Source: Zipacnadum sp036504235 | GTDB lineage: Bacteria > Armatimonadota > Zipacnadia > Zipacnadales > Zipacnadaceae | Assembly: GCA_036504235.1 (NCBI GenBank) | Contig: DASXVN010000046.1 | Coordinates: 124,001 to 188,000 of the forward strand | Reading direction: 5' to 3' | Length of the DNA stretch: 64,000 bases | Shown: positions 54,601 through 63,378 of the stretch, piece by piece | How the letters are laid out: each line of letters begins with the position of its first letter | Numbering within the stretch: the first letter of the stretch is position 1 | Program-made: the position numbers and the translations under genes | Notes under the pieces: model-generated | What the model saw: the letters and a program-made list of their open reading frames with translations, nothing else | What the model was told of the DNA's origin: nothing | Databases searched by the model: none

Positions 54601-54965
54601 TGGCCGAGCTGGGCTTCCACCTGGTCGCCACCGAGGGCACGGCCAACGTCCTGCGCCGGGCGGAGGTGGAGGCGGAGGTCGTCTACCGCGTCTCCGACCC
54701 GCGCGGCCGCAACGTAATTGACCTGATCCGCGAGCGCCGCATCGGGCTAATCATCAACACCCCGCGCGGCGAGGACACCCGCGCCGACCACCGCCGCATC
54801 CGCGCCGAGGCGGTCATTTACGACATCCCGCAGATCACGACCATGGCGGGCGCCATGGTAGCCGTCCTGGGCATAGAGGCCCTCCAAAAAGGCGACCTGG
54901 AAGCCGCCCCGCTCCAGGAGTACCACGAGGCGATCTGGCTACAGCACGCGGCGGCGGAGGACTAA
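51699..54965 (+). CDS. carB: Carbamoyl-phosphate synthase large subunit
   Basis: 1088 residues, the usual length, with AAGGAG before the ATG. It makes carbamoyl phosphate from bicarbonate, ammonia and 2 ATP for arginine and pyrimidine synthesis. The two homologous synthetase halves are both visible: IMIIGSGPIVIGQACEFDYS then INSNPATIMTD in the first, and ILILGGGPNRIGQGIEFDYC then VNSNPETVSTDYDTSD in the second. Each has its ATP-grasp (PLIIRPSATLGGTGGG; PLVVRPSYVLGGRAM). The C-terminal MGS-like allosteric domain begins near residue 945 (GTVFISVRNRDK, NTPRGEDTRAD). The glutaminase subunit carA is not adjacent. It has its own promoter and is unrelated to the carbohydrate genes before it. Confidence 0.98.
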   Translation: MPKRTDLQKIMIIGSGPIVIGQACEFDYSGAQACKALREEGYTVVLINSNPATIMTDPEMADRTYIEPLTPDSVARIIADEKPDALLPTLGGQTGLNLALELAESGVLSRNNVELIGAKRKAIKKAEDRELFKDAMLAAGLDLPRSDFAMSLHDARRIAEEIGYPLIIRPSATLGGTGGGTANNLEELEEVCGRGLDASPMNEVLIEESVVGWKEYELEVMRDSRDNVVIVCSIENLDPMGIHTGDSITVAPAQTLTDREYQKMRDQSIRVMREIGVDTGGSNIQFAVNPEDGRMVVIEMNPRVSRSSALASKATGFPIAKIAAKLAVGYTLDELVNDITLETPACFEPSIDYVVTKIPRWAFEKFPGADPRLMTQMKSVGEVMAIGRTFPESLQKAIRSLEIARFGLGADGKGAHYDKLQRPALEELLTIPHPDRLFQLRSALRVGMTVAELHEITGIDPWFLEHIWRIVEMQDQLRSVSREHPLEELTADDFLTLKQTGFSDRQIAVLTDSEDAAVRARRKELGVTPVVKLVDTCAAEFEAHTPYYYLTYEQEDEFRASERKNILILGGGPNRIGQGIEFDYCCVHAALALRDDGYETIMVNSNPETVSTDYDTSDKLYFEPLTLEDVLNICDKEQPWGVIVQFGGQTPLNLAEGLEANGVPIIGTSPANIRRAEDRKSFQELAQKLGLRQPVNATAVTIEEALEAAATIGYPLVVRPSYVLGGRAMRVVYNDEQLAKYMQMAVEAAPNHPILLDEFLEGAIEIDVDAIADGERCVIGGIMEHIEEAGIHSGDSACVLPAFSLAEDELVKIEQQTKALAHELQVIGLMNIQYAIRNEELYILEVNPRASRTIPYVSKAIGVPLAKLAARVMGGKSLKELGFTQEVTVSHTAVKVPVFPFNKFSGVDTLLGPEMKSTGEVMGIDNHFGAAFAKAYLAAGQRLPERGTVFISVRNRDKRDIIFIGKRLAELGFHLVATEGTANVLRRAEVEAEVVYRVSDPRGRNVIDLIRERRIGLIINTPRGEDTRADHRRIRAEAVIYDIPQITTMAGAMVAVLGIEALQKGDLEAAPLQEYHEAIWLQHAAAED

Positions 54966-55027
54966 AGCCGTGGCCCTTTCCGGGTAGCACTGGCTTCCAA
55001 GCCTGTGTCCGCGCCGTGGCCGTTTCT

Positions 55028-55070
55028 CTCTCCCGCTTGCGGGGGAGAGTGGCCGCTGCGCCAGCAGCGG
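55028..55070 (+). terminator. Paired stem-loops after carB
   Basis: CTCTCCC...GGGAGAG (55028-55049) is followed by CCGCTGC / GCAGCGG (55053-55059 and 55064-55070, loop GCCA). There is no T-tract. It resembles dispersed intergenic repeats seen in many high-GC genomes and is possibly a transcription or mRNA 3'-end signal. Confidence 0.35.
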
Positions 55071-55157
55071 ACGAGAGGGGGCGCCGTTGGCCGGCCACCC
55101 CTAACCCTGACCTATTAACTGGTGCGCCCCATTCAATCGTTCAGGAGGCGGTGCTAG

Positions 55158-56471
55158 ATGCGACGCATTCTCACCCTCTTGTTCCTGACGGCGACGTTGG
55201 CGGCGACGGCAACGGTATCACGAGCGGAGCCGGTCCCCACTCTGGCGGAGCTAACCCAAGGGCTGCAGAAACGCCAGGAGGCCGCGAAGTACGTGGCGGG
55301 GGAGGCCATTCAGAAGCTGTATCGGTCGCAGCATTGGTACGAATCAATGCGTGATTCATTACTGTCCGTCAATGCTTCCGTGGAAGGATGGGTGGTAGAC
55401 AAGTACGACCGGGGCGAGTTCGCCCTCCGGTTTCGGCTGGGCGAAAGGGACGGGCGGTGGGAGACCCAGGCGCTGGTGTGGCCGGGGGAATGTGACTGGG
55501 GCTTTCGCCAGGACTTCAAACGCGCGCCGCTGGACACGTGGGACTGCTACGCCCGGACGATATGTCGAGACGGACTTCTGTATTGGCTCGTGCGCTCCGA
55601 GCAGCCGGCAGTGATGCGGGGAGAGGTTCGGGACCCGGAGGGCGTATTGATGCCGTCGGGGGAGTACAGGTGGCCCAGCCAGCACCTGTCCCAACTGGGG
55701 GGAACCTGGGGCGGTCCCCGGAAGGAACCCTTCGCGACCTGGATTTGTCTCCCCTCGGGGGCCTGGGGGTGGGCGGACCGGACGAACGACAATCGTTACG
55801 CGGAACTCCCCGTGACGCCGGAGGTCCTGGACGGCATCCTCTGCTTCTGCATGGCACAGGCTATTAGAAGGGACAAGAGCATCGCCGAGAATCGGTGCTG
55901 GGTCGCGCCCAGCCTGGGATATGCGATCTTGCGGCACGAAGCTATCTTCCTCAGCACGGATAACCCGCTCAAGGGCGTGCGCACGGTCAGGACGTGGATG
56001 GGTTTTCAGGCCTGTGAGGGAGGCCCGGCGCTACCTAAGACTTACCGAGAGGACCGGTACGCCTATGAGCCCGGTCGCACGTCCCCCTGGGAGTCGAGCG
56101 AGGTGGTGCAGATGACTGACCTGAGCTGTACTCCGGACCCGGAACGGGCGATTCAGGATGAGTTGTACCCGCTCGGGGTGGTCAGCTTATTGCCGCCGGG
56201 GCAAGCAATGGTTGACGGCAAGCTGGTGAAGTTCGCGCCGGGAGAGGCGGGCGCCATTCACGGGGCGCGGGTGTCCAGTGTGCGCGGGAACGAGATGTGG
56301 GGCGGGGCTGTCAAGTTCATGAAGGAACCGCTGCCCCCAGACGAGCCGGTGCCGCCGCGGAACGCGGGAACAGCGCCGCCCACGACCTGGGTAGAGGACA
56401 ACTCGGAGTATCTGAAGCCGCTGACCGGGGGAGAGATTACCGAGATTAACATGCGGTACGGGTTCCGATAG
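55158..56471 (+). CDS. Secreted protein of unknown function
   Basis: 437 residues, with AGGAGG 9 bases before the ATG. Residues 1-23 are a signal peptide (ATATVSRAEP). The mature protein begins with a helical stretch (LAELTQGLQKRQEAAKYV) and continues beta-rich with many Trp and Tyr, somewhat like LolA-type or other periplasmic carrier folds, but I cannot place it in a family. There are no transmembrane segments beyond the signal. Ends in ITEINMRYGFR. It lies alone between carB and mtnA with its own spacing on both sides, so it is probably transcribed independently. Confidence 0.7.
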   Translation: MRRILTLLFLTATLAATATVSRAEPVPTLAELTQGLQKRQEAAKYVAGEAIQKLYRSQHWYESMRDSLLSVNASVEGWVVDKYDRGEFALRFRLGERDGRWETQALVWPGECDWGFRQDFKRAPLDTWDCYARTICRDGLLYWLVRSEQPAVMRGEVRDPEGVLMPSGEYRWPSQHLSQLGGTWGGPRKEPFATWICLPSGAWGWADRTNDNRYAELPVTPEVLDGILCFCMAQAIRRDKSIAENRCWVAPSLGYAILRHEAIFLSTDNPLKGVRTVRTWMGFQACEGGPALPKTYREDRYAYEPGRTSPWESSEVVQMTDLSCTPDPERAIQDELYPLGVVSLLPPGQAMVDGKLVKFAPGEAGAIHGARVSSVRGNEMWGGAVKFMKEPLPPDEPVPPRNAGTAPPTTWVEDNSEYLKPLTGGEITEINMRYGFR

Positions 56472-56494
56472 GGAGTCGGGCCGGATACTTGCGG

Positions 56495-56511
56495 CGTTCG
56501 CTTTGCGAACG
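56495..56511 (+). terminator. Short perfect hairpin after the 55158 gene
   Basis: CGTTCGC TTT GCGAACG, a 7-bp stem with a 3-base loop, starting 24 bases after the stop. No T-tract follows; weak terminator or leader hairpin of mtnA. Confidence 0.3.
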
Positions 56512-56553
56512 TCCTCGTATGCGGCCCCTCCGTTCGAAGACCACCAACAAACC

Positions 56554-57636
56554 ATGACCACCATACCCCCCACCGTAACCTGGCTCGCCGCACCCGACGG
56601 CCCGGCCGTCCGGATGATTGACCAGACTCGCTTGCCGGGCGAGTTGGTTATGCTGGATTGCCGCACGATTGAGCAGCTTTGCGAGGCGATTGTCTCGCTG
56701 CGGGTGCGCGGGGCGCCGGCTATTGGGTGTGCGGCGGCGTTGGGGCTGTCTTTGGCCGCTCATCTTTCCCCCGCCGAGACGGTGGAGGCGCTGCTGGCCG
56801 ATCTGGAGTCGGCGCGGGCGCTGCTGGCCGCCACTCGGCCCACCGCCGTGAATCTCTTCTGGGCGCTGGACCGGGTCATGGATATTGCGCGGTTCTCGTC
56901 GCTGATTGATGCGGCGCGGATGCGGGACCGGATTTTGCATGAGGCGCGCGAGATCGTGGCGGAGGACGTGGACCGCTGCCGGCGGATCGGCCTGGCGGGA
57001 GCGCCGCTGCTGCCCGCCGAGGGCCGGGTGCTGACCCACTGCAATGCGGGCGCTCTGGCGACCGGCGGCTACGGGACGGCGCTGGGCGTAATTCGCGCGG
57101 GCGTCGAGGCGGGGAAGAAGCTGCACGTCTGGGCCGACGAGACGCGGCCGCTGCTGCAAGGCGCGCGCCTGACCGCCTGGGAAATGCACGCGGAGGGCAT
57201 CCCCTGCACGGTGCTGTGCGACAACGCGGCGGCCGTGCTGATGGCGCAGGGGCAGGTGGATTGCGTGATCGTGGGGGCGGACCGCATCGCCGCCAACGGG
57301 GACACGGCCAACAAGATCGGCACCTACGGCGTGGCCGTGCTGGCGCAGGCGCACGGGGTGCCCTTCTACGTGGCCGCGCCGCTCTCGACCCTGGACGCGC
57401 ACACCGCCACCGGCGCCGAGATTCCCATCGAGCAGCGCCCGGAGACGGAGGTCAGCCTGGTGGCGGGTCGCCTCACCGAGCCGATCACGCCCGCCGGGGT
57501 GCCCTGCTACAACCCGGCTTTCGACGTAACCCCGGCCGCCCTGGTCACCGCGATCATCACGGAAAAGGGCGTCCTGCGCCCGCCCTACGAGCAGTCCATA
57601 GCCGAGGTCCTACGCCCGCCGGAGTTTGACGGGTAG
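56554..57636 (+). CDS. mtnA: S-methyl-5-thioribose-1-phosphate isomerase
   Basis: 360 residues, the normal family size. It converts methylthioribose-1-phosphate to methylthioribulose-1-phosphate in methionine salvage. Typical motifs are present: RVRGAPAIGCAAALGLSLA, LTHCNAGALATGGYGTALG with the catalytic Cys, HVWADETRPLLQGARLTAWE, and VGADRIAANGDTANKIGTYG with the catalytic Asp, then PIEQR. The related eIF2B-like and ribose-1,5-bisphosphate isomerases are less likely given the full motif set. The ATG at 56554 lacks a clear Shine-Dalgarno, but the domain begins immediately after it; a longer reading from 56503 adds an unsupported extension. No other mtn genes are adjacent. Confidence 0.95.
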   Translation: MTTIPPTVTWLAAPDGPAVRMIDQTRLPGELVMLDCRTIEQLCEAIVSLRVRGAPAIGCAAALGLSLAAHLSPAETVEALLADLESARALLAATRPTAVNLFWALDRVMDIARFSSLIDAARMRDRILHEAREIVAEDVDRCRRIGLAGAPLLPAEGRVLTHCNAGALATGGYGTALGVIRAGVEAGKKLHVWADETRPLLQGARLTAWEMHAEGIPCTVLCDNAAAVLMAQGQVDCVIVGADRIAANGDTANKIGTYGVAVLAQAHGVPFYVAAPLSTLDAHTATGAEIPIEQRPETEVSLVAGRLTEPITPAGVPCYNPAFDVTPAALVTAIITEKGVLRPPYEQSIAEVLRPPEFDG

Positions 57637-57675
57637 GGAGGACGCGGCCCACCCCGCCCTCGGCAGACCTCGGCA

Positions 57676-57702
57676 CCCCTCCCGGCACGGGAGGGGCTTT
57701 TT
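57676..57702 (+). terminator. Rho-independent terminator of mtnA
   Basis: CCCCTCCC (57676-57683), loop GGCAC, GGGAGGGG (57689-57696), then CTTTTT. It lies 39 bases after the mtnA stop. Confidence 0.8.
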
Positions 57703-57743
57703 GAGGCATTGGCGGCAGGGCCGCGGGACAGACTATCCCTAAG

Positions 57744-57764
57744 CCCCTCCCCTGTGGGGAGGGG
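57744..57764 (-). terminator. GC-rich hairpin, possible terminator for the S55 gene
   Basis: CCCCTCCCC (57744-57752), loop TGT, GGGGAGGGG (57756-57764). Read on the minus strand it is followed by CTTAGGG, a weak T-tract. A further perfect 8-bp hairpin lies at 57825-57844 (GGCGCTCG TCGG CGAGCGCC). Confidence 0.4.
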
Positions 57765-57878
57765 TGCCGAGGTCTGCCGAGGGCGGGGTGGGCCCGGCCG
57801 TTGTCCGTTCCCCCCTCTCCTGCGGGCGCTCGTCGGCGAGCGCCACGGAGAGGAGCCGGGGGTGAGGCCATCAGGGCC

Positions 57879-60800
57879 TTACCCCGCCGCCTTGGTCTCA
57901 TCCTTCGCGGGTTTCTCCGGCGGCGTGGTTACTTCCCCGGTCGCCAGGTCTATCTGCAGGTCGCAGTAGTTGCCGGCGGCGTCAATCGCGCGCACGATTA
58001 TGGCCTTGGCGTCCGCGGGGAGCTGGGCGCGGGCGATGGTGAAGGACACCAGGGGCGCGCCGAAGAGCAGGCCGCCGGGGGCCGCCGCGGTCCAGACCGC
58101 CTCCTCGCCGTTGTCATCCTCCGCCTGCTTCCAGGCCACCGAAACTACGCCACTGCCCTCGTCGAGCGCCGTGCCGGACAGGTCGCCGGTCTTGAGGTCC
58201 GCCCCCGCGATCTTGAGCAGCATGGTGGGGCTCGCGTTGTCCACCAGGAGGTCGCTGATCAGCGCCTCCTGCGCGAGCCAGCCCACCGGGTTGCTGCGCC
58301 GGTCGTCGGTGACCAGGCGCACTTGATAGCGGCCTCCGGCGAGCTCCGAGGTGTCCCACTCATAGTCGGTGGCGGTCAGCGGTCCCGCGAGCTTCTTCCA
58401 CTCCGCCGCACCGGAACGCGCGTAGACGTACGTGCTCAGGGCGTCCTCATCGTCATCGGAGGTTCCCCAAGTCAGCTTGACCTTGCCATGTACGGCGCTG
58501 CCCGGGTCGGGCGCCTTCGCGGTGAGCTTCGGGCGTTGGTTGTCGGGGAGGTAGGTTATCGTCAGGCGCTTGACCTCGGCCGCGGCCGGGGCGCTGGGCG
58601 CCGAGAAATGCAGGCGGTATTGCAGGTAGCGGGAGGCCGGCACCTCGGCCGGGCCGCCGTTGGCGCAGGGGCGGGACCAGGCGCTCCAGGTGCCGTCCAC
58701 CGGGTCGGCGGTGTTGCCGGAGCGGCACTGGACCTCCAGCGTCGTCTTGTCGGGCAGGGTGGCGTCCCAGGTGACCTTGCCCCACTGCGCCAGGCGCTCG
58801 GCGTCGAGCACCGTCGAGGTATAGGTACCCTCGCGCGCGCCGGTCAGTGTGCCGCCGAGAATCATTCCGGGGCTGTTGCCTAGGAGGTAGGCCTGCCCGT
58901 TGGGGGCGGTTACCAGCTTGCTGATGAAGTCCACCGGGCTGTCGGTGAGCACGGTGGCTGTCTTCTCGGCGGAGCGGGCGAGCAGCACTTGCCCGTCGCT
59001 GGCGGTGCCGATGAGCACCCCCTCGGCGGTCGGCAGCAGCGCGTAGACCGGGGTGGAGGTGTCCTCCCAGACCGTGGTCGCGTGGCCGCTGGGGGAGATG
59101 CGCAGCACCTTGCCCTCCGGGGCGGTGCCGGCGTAGAGGTCCCCGGCGGCGTCTACCACCACGGAGGTCACGTCATTGTCCCCGGTGCCCTGGAGCGCTT
59201 GCACCTGCCCGTCGGCGCGGACCAGGTACACGCCGCCCTCCTGGGCGGTGCCGGCCACCAGGTCGGTCCCTCGCCAGGCCAGAGCCATGATGTGGTTGAC
59301 CGGCAGCTTGGCCAGGGGGGTACACTTGCCCTCCGGGCTGATCTTGTACAGGACGCCCTCCGGCCCGGTGCCCGCGTAGAGCGTGCCGTCCGGGGCCAGC
59401 AGGAGCGACCAGATGTAGGTTACCGGCAGCTCGCAGAGCAGCTTGCTCTGGCCCTGCGGGGTGATCTGGAGAATCCGGCCCGGCGCGGTGGTGCCGGCCA
59501 GGATGGTGCCGTCGGGTCGGGCCGCGAGTGCGGTCAGGGCGAATTCGCCGGTGGCGCAGACCTGTTCGGGCCGGTCGCCCTTCACGCGGTACAGCCGGCC
59601 GCCGTCGGTGCTGACGTAGAGCGTGCCGTCGGGGGCGCAGGTGGCGGCCAGGAGGGTTTTGTCGGGCAGGCCGGCCTGGCGCTGGAAGGTCGGGACGAGC
59701 AGTACGCCGCCCTCACTGCCGATGCCGGTGCCGTGCGTCTCGCCCTCCTTGAAGTCGTCCTGAGTGCTCTGCGACCACTCTGTCGGCTGGCGTAGAACCT
59801 TGCCCACGCCCTCCTCCGCGGTGCGTTTCTCCTCGTCCGGCTTGCTGGTCTCCGGCTTGGCAGTCTCGTCGGGCTTCTTGGGCTTCTCCTCGGTCTGAGT
59901 GGCGTCGGGGGCCGGGGTCGCGGGCGTCACAGTGGTGTCCTTGCCCCCCGCGCCGGCTTGATCCTCCGGGCCGTCGGCCTGCTGGGGCGAGGCACCGCGC
60001 AGGCGGGCCGCGATATCCGGCCGCAGCCCCGCAGCCGCCCAGCGCAGGCTCGGCGGGGGATAGGCGGGCAGCTCCAACTCCGACTGCGCGGTCGGTTTGG
60101 CGGTCCAGACCATGCTGGGCTTCTCGCTGGGAGGGGTGGCGGGCGACTCGGCCTTCGCCGGGGCAGCCGCGCCTTCCGGCTTCTTTCCGGGCGTAGTGGC
60201 GGCGGCTGCCGGTCGCTCGCCGCGGCGATTCTCCACCGGGACGGTCAGCAGCGCCCCGCCATACAGCGCCCAGGGCAGCTTCTCCTTGACGCTGATCTCC
60301 TGGAAACCCTCACTGAGATTGAGCGGCACGGTGGCCGTAAGCAGCGCCTGGACCGACTGCGGCAGGTTGGGCAGGCGGACGCCGCCCACCGACATGCCGG
60401 CCACGGCGCCGGCCGCCATCACCAGTAGTTGGGTGTTGTCCTCGGTCTTCTCCCACTGGTGGAGCATCCCCTCCAGGGTATCGTAGTCGGGGGTCAGCAC
60501 GCCCAGGTGGCCGCGCAGGGCCGGGGCCAAGGAGCCGCCGCACACGCCGATCTCCAGGTTGGTGGCGGGGAGGTCCACCGGCAGATCCAGCAGGATGCGC
60601 TTGTCCAGCGGCTGGCCGCCCCAGGGGCGGACCACCACGTGGACCGCCAGGGGCTCGCCGGCCTTGGCGATCGCCTGCTCGGCATAGACGCGCTCAATCA
60701 TCGCAGTCTCGTCGGTGCTGCGGAAGGAGGCGTCAATCTGCACCGACTTGACTCCCTGCGGCTGGTAGAGGTTGTAGCGGAACATGGCCACGCCCTCCAG

Positions 60801-62045
60801 AATTTCGCGGGACAAGTCCTGGAGCGGGGAGCCCTCAAAGTAAGAGGTATTGGAGCGGCTGACCTTGGCTCCCGCAGTGCCCTCCAGGGTGAAAGTGCTG
60901 GTCACCATGCCCAGCGCGCCGGCGCTGAAGCCCGCCTCAATCGCCGAGGAAGCGCCCATCATCACCAGCAGGGGCGTGAGCGCCTCCTGCTGGATGCAGG
61001 AAAAGTGGTATTCGTGGGTCATGTGGCAGGTCTCGTCGGTGACGCGCACCGTCACCGGCACCAGCGGCGCCGGTTCCCCGCCGATAGTCGCGCCCAGCGA
61101 CCACGGGGTGTCCTGGTTGAGGGCGCCGGCCGTCTTCATCGCGGACCCCATCTTGATGGAGTGCTCCAGGCTGGGGATGATGTCGTGAATCCAGGCGGTG
61201 GTGATGGGGAAGTCCACGGCGCCCAGCTTCAGCATAGGGTGGCCGAAAGCCAGCAGCCGGCCCTGATCCACATAGGTAACGGTGCCGATCCCGGTCATGT
61301 CTACGTCGCCGGAGATCAGTTGCACGCCCAGCGAGGACCCCGGCTCCAGCTTGGTCTCCACCGGATCGCGCATCGTGCCCGGCCCGGCCATCGGGGTGAT
61401 CCCCCAGGGAGCCATGAATTTGCCCATTAGCTTGAGCATGTCCGGCGAAAAGCCGCTGCAGAACAGCAGCGGAGCGGTGGGCCGGAGGCTAATGGTGTGG
61501 TCGTCGACAAAGGCCGCTGTCGGCGCGGTCGCGATCTGCGCCCCGGTGACGAGGTGTCCATCCAGGAGCACCCCGGCGTGGGGCAGTTGGGCGGTCTTGA
61601 CCGGAGCCGCGCCGGCCTGCTTATCCCAGGCGCGCAGCATGGAGTTGATGGTGGTGATGCCGCAGATCGGCTCCACGGTGAAGGGCCAGGAGAAGGCCAG
61701 GGCGCCGATCAGCCGCCCCTGCACGTAGATGGGGCTCCCGCTCATCCCGGCGATCACGCCGCTCTTGCGCTCCACTACGGGTCCGTCCAGCACCCGGGCC
61801 AGGATGATGTCCTCGCCCAGGTTGAAGTTCTGCACTACGCCCATGATTTCCAGGCGGAAGTCGCTGATGGTGGTGCCCTGGAAGACCGACCGCCCCGTGG
61901 CCTGCATGCCCCGCTGCACCTCGTCCACCGGCATCATGGTCTTGGCGTTGAACAGGGGGGATAGGGGAGAGCCAGCCTGGCAGAGGCTGCCGGTCAGAAT
62001 CAGAAGTAGTGCGGCCAGCCAGCTTCCGTTGCGTACCCTCTTCAT
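57879..62045 (-). CDS. SpoIVB-like S55 protease domain fused to beta-propeller and Ig-like domains
   Basis: 1388 residues. The ATG at 62045 follows GGAAAGGACC; earlier in-frame codons lack an RBS. Residues 1-25 are a signal peptide. Residues 35-300 match S55-domain proteins found outside Firmicutes: DEVQRGMQATGRSVFQGT, then AGMSGSPIYVQGRLIGAL with the candidate catalytic Ser104, and QGRLLAFGHPML with candidate His269. A Pro/Glu/Lys/Thr-rich linker (about 630-720) precedes a propeller of six or so blades with repeated DGTLYAGT-type motifs (about 750-1060) and two sandwich domains. Probably an envelope-anchored or secreted protease or scaffold; its substrate is unknown. No transmembrane segment follows the signal peptide. 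Confidence 0.75.
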   Translation of the reverse strand: MKRVRNGSWLAALLLILTGSLCQAGSPLSPLFNAKTMMPVDEVQRGMQATGRSVFQGTTISDFRLEIMGVVQNFNLGEDIILARVLDGPVVERKSGVIAGMSGSPIYVQGRLIGALAFSWPFTVEPICGITTINSMLRAWDKQAGAAPVKTAQLPHAGVLLDGHLVTGAQIATAPTAAFVDDHTISLRPTAPLLFCSGFSPDMLKLMGKFMAPWGITPMAGPGTMRDPVETKLEPGSSLGVQLISGDVDMTGIGTVTYVDQGRLLAFGHPMLKLGAVDFPITTAWIHDIIPSLEHSIKMGSAMKTAGALNQDTPWSLGATIGGEPAPLVPVTVRVTDETCHMTHEYHFSCIQQEALTPLLVMMGASSAIEAGFSAGALGMVTSTFTLEGTAGAKVSRSNTSYFEGSPLQDLSREILEGVAMFRYNLYQPQGVKSVQIDASFRSTDETAMIERVYAEQAIAKAGEPLAVHVVVRPWGGQPLDKRILLDLPVDLPATNLEIGVCGGSLAPALRGHLGVLTPDYDTLEGMLHQWEKTEDNTQLLVMAAGAVAGMSVGGVRLPNLPQSVQALLTATVPLNLSEGFQEISVKEKLPWALYGGALLTVPVENRRGERPAAAATTPGKKPEGAAAPAKAESPATPPSEKPSMVWTAKPTAQSELELPAYPPPSLRWAAAGLRPDIAARLRGASPQQADGPEDQAGAGGKDTTVTPATPAPDATQTEEKPKKPDETAKPETSKPDEEKRTAEEGVGKVLRQPTEWSQSTQDDFKEGETHGTGIGSEGGVLLVPTFQRQAGLPDKTLLAATCAPDGTLYVSTDGGRLYRVKGDRPEQVCATGEFALTALAARPDGTILAGTTAPGRILQITPQGQSKLLCELPVTYIWSLLLAPDGTLYAGTGPEGVLYKISPEGKCTPLAKLPVNHIMALAWRGTDLVAGTAQEGGVYLVRADGQVQALQGTGDNDVTSVVVDAAGDLYAGTAPEGKVLRISPSGHATTVWEDTSTPVYALLPTAEGVLIGTASDGQVLLARSAEKTATVLTDSPVDFISKLVTAPNGQAYLLGNSPGMILGGTLTGAREGTYTSTVLDAERLAQWGKVTWDATLPDKTTLEVQCRSGNTADPVDGTWSAWSRPCANGGPAEVPASRYLQYRLHFSAPSAPAAAEVKRLTITYLPDNQRPKLTAKAPDPGSAVHGKVKLTWGTSDDDEDALSTYVYARSGAAEWKKLAGPLTATDYEWDTSELAGGRYQVRLVTDDRRSNPVGWLAQEALISDLLVDNASPTMLLKIAGADLKTGDLSGTALDEGSGVVSVAWKQAEDDNGEEAVWTAAAPGGLLFGAPLVSFTIARAQLPADAKAIIVRAIDAAGNYCDLQIDLATGEVTTPPEKPAKDETKAAG

Positions 62046-62210
62046 GACCCGTGGTCCTTTCCGACCGTAGTCTGCCCGCTGTGTCCGAGGGGCCACGGGG
62101 CATGTGCGCATAATTCCGCGCGGGGCCTGCGAAAGCCTTCTGACGCACCTGCGGGGCGTGGCGTTCCCGGCCAGGAACCGAGACGGAGCCGGAACGCCGG
62201 AGGTTCAGGC

Positions 62211-63368
62211 TCAGACCAGGCGGCTGAGCAGGCTGCGCTGCACGCCGATCGCGTCCTGGGGACAGGCCTCCATGCAGCAGAAGCACTCCAGGCAGCGGGC
62301 GCGATCAATGACCGCCTGGGCGCGCAGGCTGATACAATGCGCCGGGCAGATCGCCGCGCACCGGCCGCACCGGGTGCAGAGCTTGCCGGCCACGCGCGGG
62401 CGCACGTAGATCAGCTTCCCGGCGGCCTGCCCCAGCCAGCGCGGGAAGTGCTCCGGTGGACGCGGGGCGGGTCGCAAGTGGCCGCGCAGGCTCGCCGGGT
62501 CAGCCCCTACTATTTCAATACGCTCCAAGTCGCCGCAGCCGTACCCGGCGGTGGCCGCCGCCACCGTAGTCGCAATCGAGCCGGGCGCAAAGCCGGCCAG
62601 CGACGCGGCCACGGCGTCCACCGCGACCGCATCGGCCCCGGCGGCCAGCCAACCGAGCGGCTTGGCCGCGCCGTGGGTGGGCCCGGAGCCCTCCATCGCC
62701 ACCACCGCGTCCACGAGCGAGACCTCCGGCGGGCGGGCGGCAAAGGTGTCCACGATCCCCTCGCTCAGCTCCCGCCCCGCCACCAGCGCGTGCAGGTCAA
62801 TCCGCTGCCGGGGGGCGACCAGGCCGAACATGTTCTTCACCGCGCCGGTCAACACCGTCTGGGTGTGAGTTTTGAGCTTGGCGAGGTTGACCACCGCGTC
62901 CACCTCCGCCAGCCACGCGGAGAGTTGCGCCTCCCGAATCTGGTAGGGGTGGGGGACGGGGTAGGCCGCATAGCCCCGGCTGGCGGCCAGCGCCCACTCC
63001 ACCGGCAAGTGCGCCAGGGCTTCGCGGTAGCCGGAGGAGGTAAAGACCTCGTCCGCCTGCTCCTTATGCACGTAGGCCGGCTGGTCGCAGACCAGCAGGG
63101 AGCAGCCCGCCTCATGGAGTATCTCGGCCACCACGCGCAGGACTTGCGGGTGCGTGCAGATGGCAAACTCCGGCCCGCGCGGGTTCACCAGGTTGGGCTT
63201 GAGCATGACGCGTCGTCCGTCGCGCGCCACTTCGCCCCACGCGGGCAGGGCCGCCAGGGCCGAGGTCACGGCGGAACGCACGCGTGCGGGGTCATAGTCG
63301 GGGCAGGCGTGCAGCGCGACCAGCGCAGGGGGTGCGGCCGGATGGGTCGCCGAGAAGGTCTGGCTCAC
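62211..63368 (-). CDS. DUF362 family protein with two C-terminal 4Fe-4S clusters
   Basis: The start is set at the GTG at 63368 (385 residues), because an earlier GTG at 63407 lies on the -35 box of a strong predicted promoter. Residues about 20-290 show the DUF362 fold (VMLKPNLVNP, NLAKLKTHTQTVLTGAVKNMFG, VDAVVAMEGSGPTHG). The C-terminus has two ferredoxin motifs, LCTRCGRCAAICPAHCI and CLECFCCMEACPQDAI, with all eight Cys for two 4Fe-4S clusters. The family is redox-linked but its reaction is unknown. It is cytosolic and lies divergent from the cofC-like gene. Confidence 0.82.
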   Translation of the reverse strand: MSQTFSATHPAAPPALVALHACPDYDPARVRSAVTSALAALPAWGEVARDGRRVMLKPNLVNPRGPEFAICTHPQVLRVVAEILHEAGCSLLVCDQPAYVHKEQADEVFTSSGYREALAHLPVEWALAASRGYAAYPVPHPYQIREAQLSAWLAEVDAVVNLAKLKTHTQTVLTGAVKNMFGLVAPRQRIDLHALVAGRELSEGIVDTFAARPPEVSLVDAVVAMEGSGPTHGAAKPLGWLAAGADAVAVDAVAASLAGFAPGSIATTVAAATAGYGCGDLERIEIVGADPASLRGHLRPAPRPPEHFPRWLGQAAGKLIYVRPRVAGKLCTRCGRCAAICPAHCISLRAQAVIDRARCLECFCCMEACPQDAIGVQRSLLSRLV

Positions 63369-63378
63369 AGCGCCGCTC

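Larger units (their letters stand above)
57646..57794. repeat. 38-bp perfect inverted repeat flanking hairpins (MITE/REP-like)
   Basis: 57646-57683 and 57757-57794 are perfect reverse complements over 38 bases, with 73 bases between. The unit is 149 bases, noncoding, lies between convergent genes and contains two further hairpins. I see no target-site duplication. Confidence 0.6.
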
